A stretch of 64,000 nucleotides of DNA from Halothiobacillus sp. 15-55-196 (GCA_002282715.1 NCKC01000013.1:1-64000); one strand, 5' to 3'. Positions 52,534 to 62,993 are shown, counted from the stretch's first letter. The notes: generated from the letters alone by a model not told the origin. Translations and numbers: made by a program.

Positions 52534-53092
52534 GAAATACTCCGGGGAGAAAATGCCGACAGGCTGCCAGGCGAGGGGGATCGTAGGGCGTGTTTGCCGT
52601 AATCAACCACAGTGACGCTGGATGCAGACAGAAAATGAGTTCGAACGAAGCGGGATGGTGGCAATGCCAAACTGGCGAGGGCGTGAACAAAGACCTGCGC
52701 CAGACAACATCGATCACTGTCCCTAAGGTTCGTGCGCACATTTATCACCCCGGTCACCAATACAGGCGTTGGAGGGCGAGCCGTAAAAGAACGATCAAGT
52801 TGTTGCATTTTTGGGAGTTTAGCAAATAGTGCTTCAATGTTCTCGCGCAGACATTTCCCCATTTGGTTATGGGAACCGAGCCAGAACGGCCCACATGTTG
52901 CCACACCAACTCAACTGGATTCAAACCAAATCAATGGGATCATGCTCGATTGATTCAACGGCTCCCAGCAAATACTCCCAGAGAAGACCTGCATAAATGC
53001 AATTTGGCTGAGTGTTGCCCGGGCTGGTGTAAAATGCCGCCCAATTCATTTTCATCAATCAGCGAATCAGCCGAAATTCAGGACCCCGCCTC
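52534..53092. other. 559-bp intergenic region before purH
   Basis: Divergent promoter region. A TGGTGTAAAATG at 53025-53036 could be the purH -10 region. Frames at 52590-53096 have no ribosome sites or family resemblance. No RNA gene or repeat of the window's families is recognised. Confidence 0.4.
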
Positions 53093-54655
53093 ATGAAAAA
53101 TAACCGCATCACCCCGCGCCGAGCCTTGTTGAGTGTTTCGGATAAAACCGGCCTGCTGGCCTTTGCCGAGCGCCTGAACAAACACGGCGTGGCGTTGATT
53201 TCCACTGGCGGGACGGCCCGCCTGCTACGCGAGGCGGGCCTGCCCGTGACCGAAGTGGCCGATGTGACCGGTTTCCCAGAAATGATGGCGGGACGGGTCA
53301 AGACACTGAATCCGAAGATTCATGGCGGCATTCTGGCTCGTCGCGGTGTGGACGATAGCGTCATGGTCGAGCACGGCATCGAGCCGATCGACATCGTGGT
53401 GGTGAACCTCTACCCGTTTGCCGAAACCGTCGCCAGGCCGAACTGCTCATTCGATGATGCCGTGGAAAATATCGACATCGGTGGCCCGGCCATGGTGCGC
53501 GCTGCGGCGAAAAATCATCAAGATGTCGCGATTATCGTCGATCCGGCCGATTACGACCGGGTGCTGGGCGAAATCGAGGCGGGCGGGATCGAGGCGCAGA
53601 CCCGCTTCGAGTTGGCCGTGCGCGCCTTTGAGCACACCGCGCATTACGATGGCATGATCGCCGACTATTTCGGCAAGATGGTCAGCGGTAATGCCTTCGC
53701 GCCGACCTTCAACCTGCAATTGAACAAAGCGCAGGATTTGCGCTATGGCGAAAACCCGCATCAGGAAGCAGCATTTTACGTGGAACATACGCCACCGGTC
53801 GGCAGCATTGCCGCCGCGCAGATGATTCAGGGCAAGGCATTGTCGTACAACAATATTGCCGACTCCGACGCGGCGCTTGAATGCGTGAAGCAGTTTGCCG
53901 AACCGGCCTGCGTGATCGTCAAGCACGCCAATCCCTGTGGCGTGGCCGTGGCGGAAGACCTGACCGTGGCCTACGACCGCGCCTATGCGACCGACCCGAT
54001 CTCCGCCTTCGGCGGCATCATTGCCTTCAACCGCCCGTTGGACGGTCACACCGCGCGCACCATCGTCGAGCGGCAGTTCGTCGAAGTGGTCATCGCACCG
54101 GAAGTCACGCCGGAAGCGAAAACCGAGTTTGCCGCCAAACCCAATGTACGGGTGTTGACTGTCGGCCAATGGCCATCGGTCAGCCCAGCCCGGCTGGATT
54201 TCAAGCGCGTGCATGGCGGCCTGCTGGTGCAGGACAACGACGTGGCGCGGATCACGGCACGGGATCTGACGGTTGTCTCCAAGCGTCAACCGACCCCTGA
54301 GGAATTGCGTGATCTGCTCTTTGCCTGGCAGGTCGCCCAGTTCGTGAAATCCAATGCCATCATTTACGCCAGTGGCGAGCAGACGATCGGCGTGGGTGCC
54401 GGTCAGATGAGCCGCGTGTATTCTGCCCGCATCGCGGCGATCAAGGCCGAAGATGCCGGCCTGCCGGTCGCCGGTTCCGTGATGGCCTCCGATGCCTTCT
54501 TCCCGTTCCGTGACGGGATTGACGCGGCGGCGGCCGTGGGCATCCGTGCGGTGATTCAGCCGGGCGGATCGATGCGCGATCAGGAGGTGATCGACGCGGC
54601 CAACGAACACGATATTGCCATGGTTTTTACCGGCATACGTCATTTCCGCCACTGA
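53093..54655 (+). CDS. purH: Bifunctional AICAR formyltransferase / IMP cyclohydrolase
   Basis: 520 aa, last two steps of IMP synthesis. N-terminal MGS-like cyclohydrolase: [54 protein letters not shown]-terminal transformylase: [14 protein letters not shown], catalytic [11 protein letters not shown] and the GAGQMSRV-type and [18 protein letters not shown] segments. Single gene; purD is not adjacent. Confidence 0.98.
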   Translation: MKNNRITPRRALLSVSDKTGLLAFAERLNKHGVALISTGGTARLLREAGLPVTEVADVTGFPEMMAGRVKTLNPKIHGGILARRGVDDSVMVEHGIEPIDIVVVNLYPFAETVARPNCSFDDAVENIDIGGPAMVRAAAKNHQDVAIIVDPADYDRVLGEIEAGGIEAQTRFELAVRAFEHTAHYDGMIADYFGKMVSGNAFAPTFNLQLNKAQDLRYGENPHQEAAFYVEHTPPVGSIAAAQMIQGKALSYNNIADSDAALECVKQFAEPACVIVKHANPCGVAVAEDLTVAYDRAYATDPISAFGGIIAFNRPLDGHTARTIVERQFVEVVIAPEVTPEAKTEFAAKPNVRVLTVGQWPSVSPARLDFKRVHGGLLVQDNDVARITARDLTVVSKRQPTPEELRDLLFAWQVAQFVKSNAIIYASGEQTIGVGAGQMSRVYSARIAAIKAEDAGLPVAGSVMASDAFFPFRDGIDAAAAVGIRAVIQPGGSMRDQEVIDAANEHDIAMVFTGIRHFRH

Positions 54656-54712
54656 CCGCCGGATGAGTCCGATGCGCAGCGCTTTTAATCGCCAAAAGGA
54701 CCGGGGCCGTTC

Positions 54713-56323
54713 ATGAGTTCATTCTTCGCGCAATTGCCCGATTTGCCGCCAGCTTGGGCCTGGGCGGGGCTGGCTTCGACGGCATTGCTTTTGGTCGCAC
54801 TGCTTTTTGTTTGGCTGGTATTGGCGCAGCGGGCCAGGCAGCATCGCCAATCGGCCGCAGAAGAAATCGAACGCCTGAACGTGGCTTTGGCCGAGTCCCG
54901 GCACGAGGCCACCGAGCAGGAACTGGCAGCACAGCAAGCACAGCGTGATCTGGCGGCGGCCTCGACCGAACTGGCGCGCAGTCAGGCGACGTTGAGCGCA
55001 CTGAGCGAACAATTGTCCGGCGTGCTGGTCGAGCGGGCAAACGAGCGCCAGCAATCCGAGCAACGGATCGATGCGCTATTGCGACAAGTGCAAACCCAGG
55101 CTGCCGAGCAGGCCGAGTTGCAGGAGCGATTGGCTCAGGAGCGCCGTGCCGCGGCAGAGAAGCTGGCCTTGATCGATCAGGCCCAAGTCCAGTTGCAGCA
55201 GGCCTTTCAGGCACTTTCCGCCGATGCACTGCGTGCCAATAACGAATCCTTCCTGAAGCTGGCCGAGGAGAATCTATCCCGTTTTCAGGCTGGCGCCGCG
55301 CAAGATTTGAGCAAACGTCAGGAAGCCATCGTTCAGTTGACTCAACCCATCCGCGAGCGTCTGGAGCAGTTTGACGTTAAGCTCAATTCGCTGGAACAGG
55401 CACGCACCAATGCCTATGGCGCGATGAACCAGCAGATCACCGATTTACTCCAAATCCACCTGCCCAAGCTGCACCGCGAAACCGCCGATCTCGTCCGGGC
55501 CTTGCGCCAACCGCAGACGCGCGGGCGCTGGGGCGAGGTTCAACTCAAGCGGGTGGTCGAGCTGGCCGGCATGCTGGAACACTGTGATTTCGAGGAACAG
55601 GTCAGCCAGTCCGATACCGCGGGCCGTTTGCGGCCCGACATGATCGTGCACCTGCCGGGCGGGCGTCAGGTCGTGGTGGATGCGAAGGCTCCACTGAATG
55701 CCTATTTGCAGGCGATGGAAGCCCCCTCGGATGAGGCGCGCAATGCTGCGTTGCAGGATCACGCCCGACAGGTGCGCACCCACATCAGTCAGTTGAGTAA
55801 AAAGGAATACTTCGATCAGTTCAGCCCCACGCCGGAATTTGTGGTGCTGTTTGTGCCGGGCGAGGTGTTTTTCTCTGCCGCCCTGTTGCAGGATCCGACG
55901 CTGATCGAGTTCGGCGCGGAAAAACGGGTGATCCCCGCGAGTCCGACTACCTTGATTGCCTTGCTCAAGGCCGTGTCCTACGGTTGGCGGCAGGAAGCGC
56001 TGGCGAAAAACGCGCAGGAAATGGCCGAACTGGGGCGCGATCTGTACGAGCGCATGGGCACACTGGCCCAGCATTGGCAGAAAGTGGGGAAATATCTGGA
56101 TCAGGCCGTGGGCGCGTTCAACCAGTCAGTGGGTTCGCTCGAGGGACGGGTGTTGCCCACGGCGCGCAAATTCCGAGAACTCGGTGCCGTACGTAGCGAT
56201 AAGGAAGATTTGCCGACCATGACGCCGCTGACCACGGAAACCCGACCACTCACTGCCCATGAGTTGACGAATCAGGAATTGACCGGGCCGGGCTCAGCGG
56301 CTGACATCACGCAAAAGGATTGA
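54713..56323 (+). CDS. rmuC: RmuC-family DNA recombination protein
   Basis: 536 aa: one N-terminal membrane helix (LASTALLLVALLFVWLVLA), a long coiled coil (residues ~40-230, Gln/Glu/Ala-rich) and the RmuC nuclease-like domain (RGRWGEVQLKRVVELAGMLE, LPGGRQVVVDAKAPLNAYLQ, EFVVLFVPGEVFFSAAL). Limits recombination at short inverted repeats, of interest given the many palindromes here. Its 3' end overlaps the convergent small gene by 17 bases. Confidence 0.95.
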   Translation: MSSFFAQLPDLPPAWAWAGLASTALLLVALLFVWLVLAQRARQHRQSAAEEIERLNVALAESRHEATEQELAAQQAQRDLAAASTELARSQATLSALSEQLSGVLVERANERQQSEQRIDALLRQVQTQAAEQAELQERLAQERRAAAEKLALIDQAQVQLQQAFQALSADALRANNESFLKLAEENLSRFQAGAAQDLSKRQEAIVQLTQPIRERLEQFDVKLNSLEQARTNAYGAMNQQITDLLQIHLPKLHRETADLVRALRQPQTRGRWGEVQLKRVVELAGMLEHCDFEEQVSQSDTAGRLRPDMIVHLPGGRQVVVDAKAPLNAYLQAMEAPSDEARNAALQDHARQVRTHISQLSKKEYFDQFSPTPEFVVLFVPGEVFFSAALLQDPTLIEFGAEKRVIPASPTTLIALLKAVSYGWRQEALAKNAQEMAELGRDLYERMGTLAQHWQKVGKYLDQAVGAFNQSVGSLEGRVLPTARKFRELGAVRSDKEDLPTMTPLTTETRPLTAHELTNQELTGPGSAADITQKD

Positions 56324-56504
56324 ACACCTCGTCCTTCTGTTTGCGGTGTCGCTTGAGTTCGAAAGAGAGCACCTGCACGATCTCTTCTTCATCCAGTGGC
56401 TTGGCGGGTTTTGAACTCCGCTCGCTCAATTCGGCAGCAATCGCCTGAATCAGATGTTCGAGCTCTTGGGTGGACAGGGCATTCAGTTCGGTGTTCAGGT
56501 TCAT
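56307..56504 (-). CDS. Small hypothetical protein downstream of a phosphatase
   Basis: 65 aa, MNLNTELNALSTQELEHLIQ then AIAAELSERS and a charged C-terminus with FELKRHRKQKDEVFNPFA. Predicted mostly helical and cytoplasmic. Starts 11 bases after the phosphatase stop on the same strand, so probably one operon. No family recognised and no good ribosome site; existence moderately likely. Confidence 0.5.
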   Translation of the reverse strand: MNLNTELNALSTQELEHLIQAIAAELSERSSKPAKPLDEEEIVQVLSFELKRHRKQKDEVFNPFA

Positions 56505-56515
56505 TTTCAATGCAG

Positions 56516-57370
56516 TTAGCTCATCAAAACAGATTGGAAACGGGGTTGAGGCGTCAGATTGAATCGCTCCGTGCGAATGCGCAAATCCCTGAAATGGGTG
56601 GTTACCGTGAGCACCGACCCGAGTTCGGCAATCGTCAAACCACGTGACGGCTGATTTTCATAAGCGCCGGTGTCAATCCATAGCCGGTTGCCGGCACGCT
56701 TGGGTGTAGTCAGGACACTATGGCCCTGAATAACCCAGGCGATACCACTGATATGGCGATCATTCTGTTCACCGTTCTTGAGCGATTGAAACTGTGCGTT
56801 ACCCCAGAGGAGCGATTCAATGCTCGGCTCATCGCGCGGTTGATCCCAGAATTTTACTTTTTTGATGCGCTCAAGCCGCGTGACACTGCGGTTCCAGTCC
56901 CAGTCGGGCAACTCGGCGTGGATAACGCCAACAGCCTCGGGCCCATTGCCGACCTGGATCATGAGTGGCATTTGGGTGATTAAGTTCATGATCTCGGTAA
57001 TCAGATCGGCCCATTTGTCCTCATTGAGCGCGTCGTAAGCATCCAGTAGCCACTGCGCGCCGATCGAGACCATTGTCTGCCGCTCATCCGTGGTGAGTTG
57101 CCTGCGCGTAAGTGCCTGACGATACTGGCTGATCATGCGTTCGTGGTTGCCCGCCACAGAAAAGAACCAAGGCTCCGACAGCAGCCGCAATGTATTTAGA
57201 GAATCGGTTCCGCGATTAATTAAATCGCCCACCGCGATCAGTCGATCGGACTCCGGCTTGAATTGATGATAATCCAGGGCCTTTTCCAGCCGCGACAAGT
57301 GGCCATGAATATCACCAACCACAAAATCCCGTCCATTCGGATTAACGAGGAGTTGTTTAAATAAAGTCAT
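56516..57370 (-). CDS. Serine/threonine phosphatase-like metallophosphoesterase (PrpA/lambda-PP type)
   Basis: 284-aa calcineurin-fold phosphatase. Metal and catalytic motifs in order: VVGDIHGHLSRLEKAL, AVGDLINRGTDSL, FSVAGNHERMI, then GVIHAELPDW and VIQGHSVLTTPKRAGNRLWI. Resembles bacteriophage lambda phosphatase and PrpA/PrpB of enterics, also ApaH. Substrate could be phosphoproteins or dinucleoside polyphosphates. Ribosome site weak. Confidence 0.88.
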   Translation of the reverse strand: MTLFKQLLVNPNGRDFVVGDIHGHLSRLEKALDYHQFKPESDRLIAVGDLINRGTDSLNTLRLLSEPWFFSVAGNHERMISQYRQALTRRQLTTDERQTMVSIGAQWLLDAYDALNEDKWADLITEIMNLITQMPLMIQVGNGPEAVGVIHAELPDWDWNRSVTRLERIKKVKFWDQPRDEPSIESLLWGNAQFQSLKNGEQNDRHISGIAWVIQGHSVLTTPKRAGNRLWIDTGAYENQPSRGLTIAELGSVLTVTTHFRDLRIRTERFNLTPQPRFQSVLMS

Positions 57371-57782
57371 TAATATGAATCAATCGATTGATTATCGCTC
57401 AGTCACGAAAACGGTTACGCAAGGAAGGTTAGACAACGTTCCGCGGCATTCCTTTCCGTTAAGTTGGAAAGAAATAAAATCATGGAAGAGCAACGGTAAT
57501 TTGGGCCACGATAAGTTGCGGCCAGCATGAAAAATCAGAATTCTCCTGAGTATGGCCGCTATGCGGCAGCGCGTCAATAGCCAAATATGCCCGATGAGGG
57601 GGCCGTGAATTGCTGTGGTTTCAATAATGCGGACAAGCCCTATACTGTGCGGCGTCTCACGAAATAACCCTGGCGAATGCGCTCAAAAAGAGGGGCAAGC
57701 TCATGGTTGGCGACCTTTCAGGGCGATGTCCTATCAGCCCGGTCGTGAATGAGAGAAACCACCAAATCAGAAGGAAACCCAA
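57371..57782. other. 412-bp intergenic region
   Basis: Divergent promoter region between the phosphatase and the DsrE-like gene. A TTTCAA-N16-TATACT at about 57629-57656 could be a sigma-70 promoter for the latter. AGGAAACCC precedes its start. No gene or repeat seen. Confidence 0.4.
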
Positions 57783-58259
57783 ATGAAAAATATCCGATTG
57801 CTTCAGTCCGCATTTCTCTTGTTGATGCTGGGCCTCTTGAGCGCACTACCCGTGCAGGCACAGACCATTGATGCCAAGGCGATTGATGCCCTGGGCGGTA
57901 ATTCACTTGCCAATCATCATATTGTCCTTCAGGAAACCGATAGCGACTTGCAACGTCAAGCTCTGGTGCTGAATGTCGCCAGCAACCTGATTAATGCCTA
58001 CGGGGATAATGCCGATATTGAGATTGTTGGCTTCGGCCCCGGTATTTCGCTACTTTTCGCCAACAATGAACATGCCAAGCGTATTGAATCTCTGGCACAA
58101 CAGGGCGTGCGGTTTTCGGCGTGTATGAACTCACTGGCAAAAGCGACCGAGCGGCTGGGATACGAACCAAAACTGAACCCGGTTGCCAAAAAAGTACCCG
58201 CCGGTATTGTGCGAATCATCGATTTGGTGGATGCCGGGTACATACTTGTACGGCCATAA
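57783..58259 (+). CDS. Periplasmic DsrE/DsrF-like protein
   Basis: 158 aa with signal peptide (cleavage near ALPVQA-QT). The rest is a DsrE/F-like fold: HHIVLQETDSDLQRQALVLN, NLINAYGDNADIEIVGFGPG, ISLLFANN and the single-Cys motif GVRFSACMNSLAKA, where the DsrE active-site Cys sits. Cytoplasmic DsrE and TusD relay sulfur; the exported relatives are of unknown role but common in sulfur-oxidising bacteria. AGGA seven bases before the ATG. Monocistronic. Confidence 0.85.
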   Translation: MKNIRLLQSAFLLLMLGLLSALPVQAQTIDAKAIDALGGNSLANHHIVLQETDSDLQRQALVLNVASNLINAYGDNADIEIVGFGPGISLLFANNEHAKRIESLAQQGVRFSACMNSLAKATERLGYEPKLNPVAKKVPAGIVRIIDLVDAGYILVRP

Positions 58260-58392
58260 TCTTGATCGAGTGGGCGGCAAAATGCCCCTCCTGATTTGTT
58301 TGGTGCATTTGCCCGACAGCGGGGGTTTTTCGTGTCCCTCAATTCATATAATCTGTTGATCTATCCGTTGATTTTTTGGAACGCTGCGAACC

Positions 58393-58773
58393 ATGACCGA
58401 AGCAAACGCCTCTGAAAGCATGAGCTACAAGGACGTGGCTGAATACATTGCCAACCATGATGCCGATCGCCGAGGTGGTTTTGTAGCGCGCCCGATTTTG
58501 CTGCAAAAACTGAACGAATTCGGCTCTCCAAGCTTGGCGGTGCTTACCTTCGAGGGAGAGAAAACACTCACTGTCGCCAGCTTGCTCTCATTGCAGCCGG
58601 ACGATGCAGTCGTGCTGTATGACGATAATGCCCCGGATGGTGCCCAATCATTCTACGGCGTTGTCGAAGACATTCGCGAAGGCGTGCGACCAACGGATTC
58701 GATCAAGGGGATGCGATTGATTTACTTGCAGAAAAAATCCTCAGACAAGGTGCTGGACCCAAGGGAAGCCTGA
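58393..58773 (+). CDS. Hypothetical protein
   Basis: 126 aa, soluble, acidic (pI low by eye), beginning MTEANASESMSYKDVAEYIA. It contains a long predicted helix, then beta segments (SLAVLTFEGEKTLTVASLL, DAVVLYDDNAPDG). I recognise no family. It precedes glnE by 71 bases and may share its transcript. Weak ribosome site. Confidence 0.6.
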   Translation: MTEANASESMSYKDVAEYIANHDADRRGGFVARPILLQKLNEFGSPSLAVLTFEGEKTLTVASLLSLQPDDAVVLYDDNAPDGAQSFYGVVEDIREGVRPTDSIKGMRLIYLQKKSSDKVLDPREA

Positions 58774-58844
58774 CGTTTTCCCTTGATCATATACGCCAGA
58801 AACACGCATGTTAGGCGCACTCCGTTGCAATTGAGAGCCCATCC

Positions 58845-61667
58845 ATGATCAATCTGATCGAACCCGAAAAGCGGTTGCATATCGAATCAGACGCCCGTGA
58901 CGCAGGCGCTTCGGTCAAACAGCTCGCCCAGCTTCGTGTCTTGCTCGAAGTCAGTCCGTTCGTCGCCGAAAACATCACAAAGCAGCCCGATATGTGGCCG
59001 TTCCTGCTGGAACAGGTGAACCATGCCAATAGCCCGACAGATTTAGCCGAGCGGATCGAGCTGCAACTATCCGGTTGCCCGATCGAAGATTTGGATCAGC
59101 GATTGCGCCACATCCGCCGGGTCGAAATGTTGCGCATCGCCTGGCGGGATGTGGCCGGGCTTGCGTCGACGGCGGAAACCTTGCGTGATCTTTCCGATCT
59201 GGCCGATCAGTGCGTGCAACAGGCGCTGACGGCGCATGAACGCGTCCTTGTGGCGCGTCATGGTGTCCCCCGCAGTGCCGAAGGTGTGCAACAGCACTTG
59301 GTGGTGCTTGGCATGGGCAAGTTGGGCGGGTACGAGCTCAACTACTCTTCGGATATCGACCTGATTTTCCTGTTTGAGGAAGAAGGCGAAACCGACGGCC
59401 CCAAACCCATTGCCAACAGCGAGTTCTTTATCAAGCTGGGCCAGCGGGTGATCCGTTCGCTGAATGAAGTCACGAAGGACGGGTTTGTCTTCCGTGTGGA
59501 TATGCGCCTGCGGCCGCATGGTGATGAAGGAGCGCTGGCGTTGAGTTTCGATGCCGCCGAGCTTTATTACACGACGCTTGGGCGCGAGTGGGAACGTTAC
59601 GCACTCATCAAGGCACGCGTGATTGCGGGCGATCAGGCGGCGGGGGCGCGGTTGCTGGCACTGCTCAAGCCCTTCGTCTATCGCAAATATCTGGATTTTG
59701 GTGCCTTCGCCCAGTTGCGCGACATGAAAAAGGCCATCGAGCGGGAAATGAGCCGTCGGGGTATGCACGACAACATCAAACTCGGGCCGGGCGGGATTCG
59801 AGAAATCGAGTTTATCGGCCAGTTGTATCAGCTTTTGCGCGGTGGACGCGAGCCCAAGCTGCAAAGCCGGAGCATCCTGACAACGCTGGAGGCGTTGCGC
59901 GGGCTCAAGGAGCTACCCTCGACGATCATCGACGAGTTGCTGGCCGGGTATGACTTTCTTCGCCGAGCGGAAAATCGCCTGCAGATGATGCATGACCGAC
60001 AAACCCAAACCCTGCCCCTGGATGACCTGGATCAGGCGCGTCTGGCCTTGGCCATGGGCTATTCCTCCTGGGGAGAATTCATGGCGGCGCTGGATCAGCA
60101 TCGCCAACGCATTCATCGCTATTTTGGTGAAATTCTACAAACCCGCCGCGACGACACTGTGAACGAATTGCCCATGCAGCAAATCTGGCTGAACAATCTG
60201 ACGCCGCAAGTGGCCGAGGAGCTGTTGTGCAACCAGGGGTTCGACGATCCTGAATCGATTCTCGATACCTTGTTGGTGTGGAAGCGTGATCTTCGTCCGC
60301 TGGTCAGCGATACGGTTCGACAACGTCTGGATCTTCTGATGCCGAGCGTGTTGCAGGAAGTGGCTGCCAATGGCGCCAGTGCCGAAACACTGCGCGCGGT
60401 ACTCGCCCTGGTCGATGCGGTGTTGAGTCGGTCGGTGTATCTGGCCTTGCTGATCGAGCAGCCCGCGGCGCTCAAACATCTGGTGCAATTGTGTTCGGCC
60501 AGCCCATGGATTGCTGAACTCTTGCGACAGCAGCCGATTTTGCTGGATGAGCTCGTTGATGCGAACAACCTGTACAGCCAGCCGGATGTGCAGGCCTTAT
60601 CCCAAGAAATTTCCGGATTCCTGTCGCGTTTCCCCGATGACGAAGAACGCCAGTTCGATGAACTGCGCCGGTTCCGGCAACTGGCCACGCTGCGGGTGGC
60701 TGCGGCCGATGTCATGGGCATTCTACCGGTCATGCGCGTCTCAGATCAGCTGACCTGGATTGCCGAAGTGGTACTGGAAAAAGTGCTGCAACTGGCTTAT
60801 CAGCAAATGGTGGCGCGACACGGCGAACCACGCGCGGTGGATGCACAGGGTGTGGCGTACACACCGGGATTTGCCATCATCGCCTACGGCAAACTGGGCG
60901 GAATCGAACTGGGCTACGGCTCCGATCTCGATGTGGTATTCCTGCACGATTCCACCGATACGTCTGCGATGACGACGGGCAGCAAACCGATCGACAATCA
61001 GCTCTTTTTTGCCCGTCTGGCGCAGAAAATCATCCATATCCTCAGCATCCGCACGCCATCGGGTGTGCTGTATGAAGTCGATACGCGCCTGCGGCCTGAT
61101 GGTGCGGGCGGCCTGCTCGTGTCCAGCCTGCAGGGGTTCGAGCAGTACCAGAAGCAGCACGCCTGGCTGTGGGAAACGCAGGCCTTGTGTCGTGCGCGAT
61201 TCATCACCGGGCAGAGCCAGATCGCCGAGCGATTCGCGACGATCCGCCGGGATGTGCTCTGTGCGACCCGCGATCTGGCTACGCTCAAAGCTGCGGTATT
61301 GGACATGCGCCAGAAAATGCGCGCCGAACACGGACAAACCGGCGCTGGCGAAACATTCCATCTCAAACGCGGGATCGGCGGCATCACCGATATCGAGTTC
61401 ATGGTGCAGTTCCTGTTGCTGCGTCATGCGCACGAACACCCACCAATCGTGGCGCATACGGATAATATCCGCCAGTTACGGGCGCTGGCCGAGGCCGGAT
61501 TGCTGGACGGCGCGCTCAGTGAACGACTGGTGTCGGCCTATCAGCGTTTGCGCAACACCTCGCATCGGCGCACCCTGAACAAGCAGTCGCTGGAAGTGCC
61601 CTGTGCCGATTTCGCCGAGGAGCGTGCCGTCGTGCTGGCCGCTTGGCAACAGATTTTCGAGTTATAG
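58845..61667 (+). CDS. glnE: Glutamine synthetase adenylyltransferase/deadenylylase
   Basis: 940-aa bifunctional enzyme controlling glutamine synthetase. Two nucleotidyltransferase domains: GMGKLGGYELNYSSDIDLIF in the N-terminal deadenylylase half and AYGKLGGIELGYGSDLDVVF in the C-terminal adenylylase half. Each is followed by a helical PII-uridylyltransferase-like domain (LRPHGDEGALALSF; LRPDGAGGLLVSSL). Length matches the family (946 in E. coli). Nitrogen regulation via PII. Confidence 0.97.
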   Translation: MINLIEPEKRLHIESDARDAGASVKQLAQLRVLLEVSPFVAENITKQPDMWPFLLEQVNHANSPTDLAERIELQLSGCPIEDLDQRLRHIRRVEMLRIAWRDVAGLASTAETLRDLSDLADQCVQQALTAHERVLVARHGVPRSAEGVQQHLVVLGMGKLGGYELNYSSDIDLIFLFEEEGETDGPKPIANSEFFIKLGQRVIRSLNEVTKDGFVFRVDMRLRPHGDEGALALSFDAAELYYTTLGREWERYALIKARVIAGDQAAGARLLALLKPFVYRKYLDFGAFAQLRDMKKAIEREMSRRGMHDNIKLGPGGIREIEFIGQLYQLLRGGREPKLQSRSILTTLEALRGLKELPSTIIDELLAGYDFLRRAENRLQMMHDRQTQTLPLDDLDQARLALAMGYSSWGEFMAALDQHRQRIHRYFGEILQTRRDDTVNELPMQQIWLNNLTPQVAEELLCNQGFDDPESILDTLLVWKRDLRPLVSDTVRQRLDLLMPSVLQEVAANGASAETLRAVLALVDAVLSRSVYLALLIEQPAALKHLVQLCSASPWIAELLRQQPILLDELVDANNLYSQPDVQALSQEISGFLSRFPDDEERQFDELRRFRQLATLRVAAADVMGILPVMRVSDQLTWIAEVVLEKVLQLAYQQMVARHGEPRAVDAQGVAYTPGFAIIAYGKLGGIELGYGSDLDVVFLHDSTDTSAMTTGSKPIDNQLFFARLAQKIIHILSIRTPSGVLYEVDTRLRPDGAGGLLVSSLQGFEQYQKQHAWLWETQALCRARFITGQSQIAERFATIRRDVLCATRDLATLKAAVLDMRQKMRAEHGQTGAGETFHLKRGIGGITDIEFMVQFLLLRHAHEHPPIVAHTDNIRQLRALAEAGLLDGALSERLVSAYQRLRNTSHRRTLNKQSLEVPCADFAEERAVVLAAWQQIFEL

Positions 61668-61679
61668 AAAGGACATCGC

Positions 61680-62138
61680 ATGCATATCTGGGTTGATGCC
61701 GACGCCTGTCCTGTGGTGGTCAAGGAGATCCTGTTTCGTGCGGCCGCACGCACGGGGTTGTCGATGACCCTGGTGGCCAACCAGCCGCTGGCTATTGCGC
61801 GCGGCGCATCAACCGTGCGCTTCATTCAGGTGGCCGGCGGATTTGATGTTGCCGACAATGAAATCGTTCGCCGTTTGTCGGCCGGTGATCTGGTCATCAC
61901 GCAGGATATTCCACTGGCAGCGGAGGTGATCGAAAAGGGCGGGTTGGCGCTGAATCCTCGCGGCGAGCGCTACACGCCCGATTCGATCAAAGCACGCCTC
62001 TCCATGCGTCATTTCATGGAATCCCTACGGGAATCCGGCGTGAATACCGGCGGGCCTGCCAAGCTGAATCAGGCGGATCGACAGGCATTCGCCAATGCAC
62101 TGGATAAAATTTTGCTGTCCCGTTCCGGTTCGGCCTGA
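61680..62138 (+). CDS. yaiI: UPF0178 (YaiI/YqxD) family protein
   Basis: 152 aa with the family N-terminus [20 protein letters not shown], then [37 protein letters not shown] and [17 protein letters not shown]-like fold with conserved Asp residues; function unknown, possibly a nuclease. AAAGGA seven bases upstream; 12 bases after glnE, probably co-transcribed. Confidence 0.93.
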   Translation: MHIWVDADACPVVVKEILFRAAARTGLSMTLVANQPLAIARGASTVRFIQVAGGFDVADNEIVRRLSAGDLVITQDIPLAAEVIEKGGLALNPRGERYTPDSIKARLSMRHFMESLRESGVNTGGPAKLNQADRQAFANALDKILLSRSGSA

Positions 62139-62232
62139 AACAAAATATCCGGACGTTGATCCAACCAGCGTACTATTTCTCTCCCCCTCGTTCGAGGTGG
62201 TTTTTTTACAAGTGAGTATCAGGAGTTCTGCT

Positions 62233-62763
62233 ATGGGCCGCGCGGTGCGTTATGGTTTGTCGGTGCTGGTTATTCTGTTCGCGGCGGCCACCCAGGCCGA
62301 AGTCTTGGCCGCGCCGATCAAGGTGGGGTATGTCAATTCGGTGGCGTTACTGGAGCAGGCACCACAGGCGGATATCGCCAAGCATGAGCTTGAACGGGCG
62401 TTTTCTCCTCGTGAACGGGAGATTCGCGCACTGCAGAAGCAGGCGCAAACCTTGCAAGGGCAGCTGGACAACGGCGGGGCGAGTATGGACGAGACCGAAC
62501 GCAGCACATTGCGCCAGCAACTGGATCAGAAAATTCTGCGCATCCAGCAAATGCAAAGCGATTTCCAGGACGATCTCAATCTGAAGAAGAACGAGGCGTT
62601 GGGTAAATTGCAACAGACTGTATTGCGGGCAATCAAGGATGTTGCCAAGACGGATGGTTATCAACTGGTGCTTTCCGATGGGGTGGTTTATGCCGCGCCT
62701 TCCGTGGACATTACCAAGCTGGTGGCCGAGCGCTTGAAGCAACTGGCCAAAGGGAAACAATAG
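62233..62763 (+). CDS. skp: OmpH/Skp-family periplasmic chaperone
   Basis: 176 aa: signal peptide (LSVLVILFAAATQAEVLAAP), then PIKVGYVNSVALLEQAPQAD, a long coiled coil (residues ~45-130) and a C-terminal ITKLVAERLKQLAKGK, the Skp pattern. Skp escorts outer-membrane proteins. ATG 62233 has AGGAG seven bases upstream. Unusually it is not next to bamA/lpxD here; it stands alone before repeats, so it may be a second paralogue. Confidence 0.88.
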   Translation: MGRAVRYGLSVLVILFAAATQAEVLAAPIKVGYVNSVALLEQAPQADIAKHELERAFSPREREIRALQKQAQTLQGQLDNGGASMDETERSTLRQQLDQKILRIQQMQSDFQDDLNLKKNEALGKLQQTVLRAIKDVAKTDGYQLVLSDGVVYAAPSVDITKLVAERLKQLAKGKQ

Positions 62764-62789
62764 GTGTAAATCCTGAGTCGGCAAATCCC

Positions 62790-62993
62790 ACTTCCCCCCT
62801 TTTTCAAGGGGGGGAAGCTCGAAAAACCAGTCATTCCCGCGTAGGCGGGAATCCAGCGCCTTGATTTTTCTGGGTTCCCGCTTTCGCGGGAACGACGAAT
62901 CACGGGTATTTCGAAATACCCGGGGGGAAACAGCCTCCTTTTTTTGAACACGTGCGCCTCCCCCTTTGTAAAAGGGGGAAAGAGGGGGATTTA
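62790..62993. repeat. C/G-run repeats flanking MITE copy D
   Basis: CACTTCCCCCCTTTTTCAAGGGGGG (62790-62811) is split from its neighbour by element D, and CTCCCCCTTTGTAAAAGGGG with an AAAGAGGGGGATTTAA tail lies at 62958-62993. After it, 63000-63022 resembles the hairpin arm of the repeat at 47170. The whole 62764-63126 gap is repeat DNA plus the ACP promoter. Confidence 0.65.
62812..62921 (+). repeat. 110-bp MITE-like element, copy D
   Basis: GGGAAGCTCGAAAAACCAG to TATTTCGAAATACCC, exactly 110 bp, flanked by GGGG on both sides, consistent with a 4-bp duplication inside a G run. It inserted into or beside a C/G-run repeat. The right end differs (GAAATACCC instead of GAGGTGCCC). Confidence 0.85.

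Noticed and set aside
52590-53096. Short plus-strand frames before purH
   Set aside because: No ribosome sites and no recognisable protein; composition resembles intergenic DNA.
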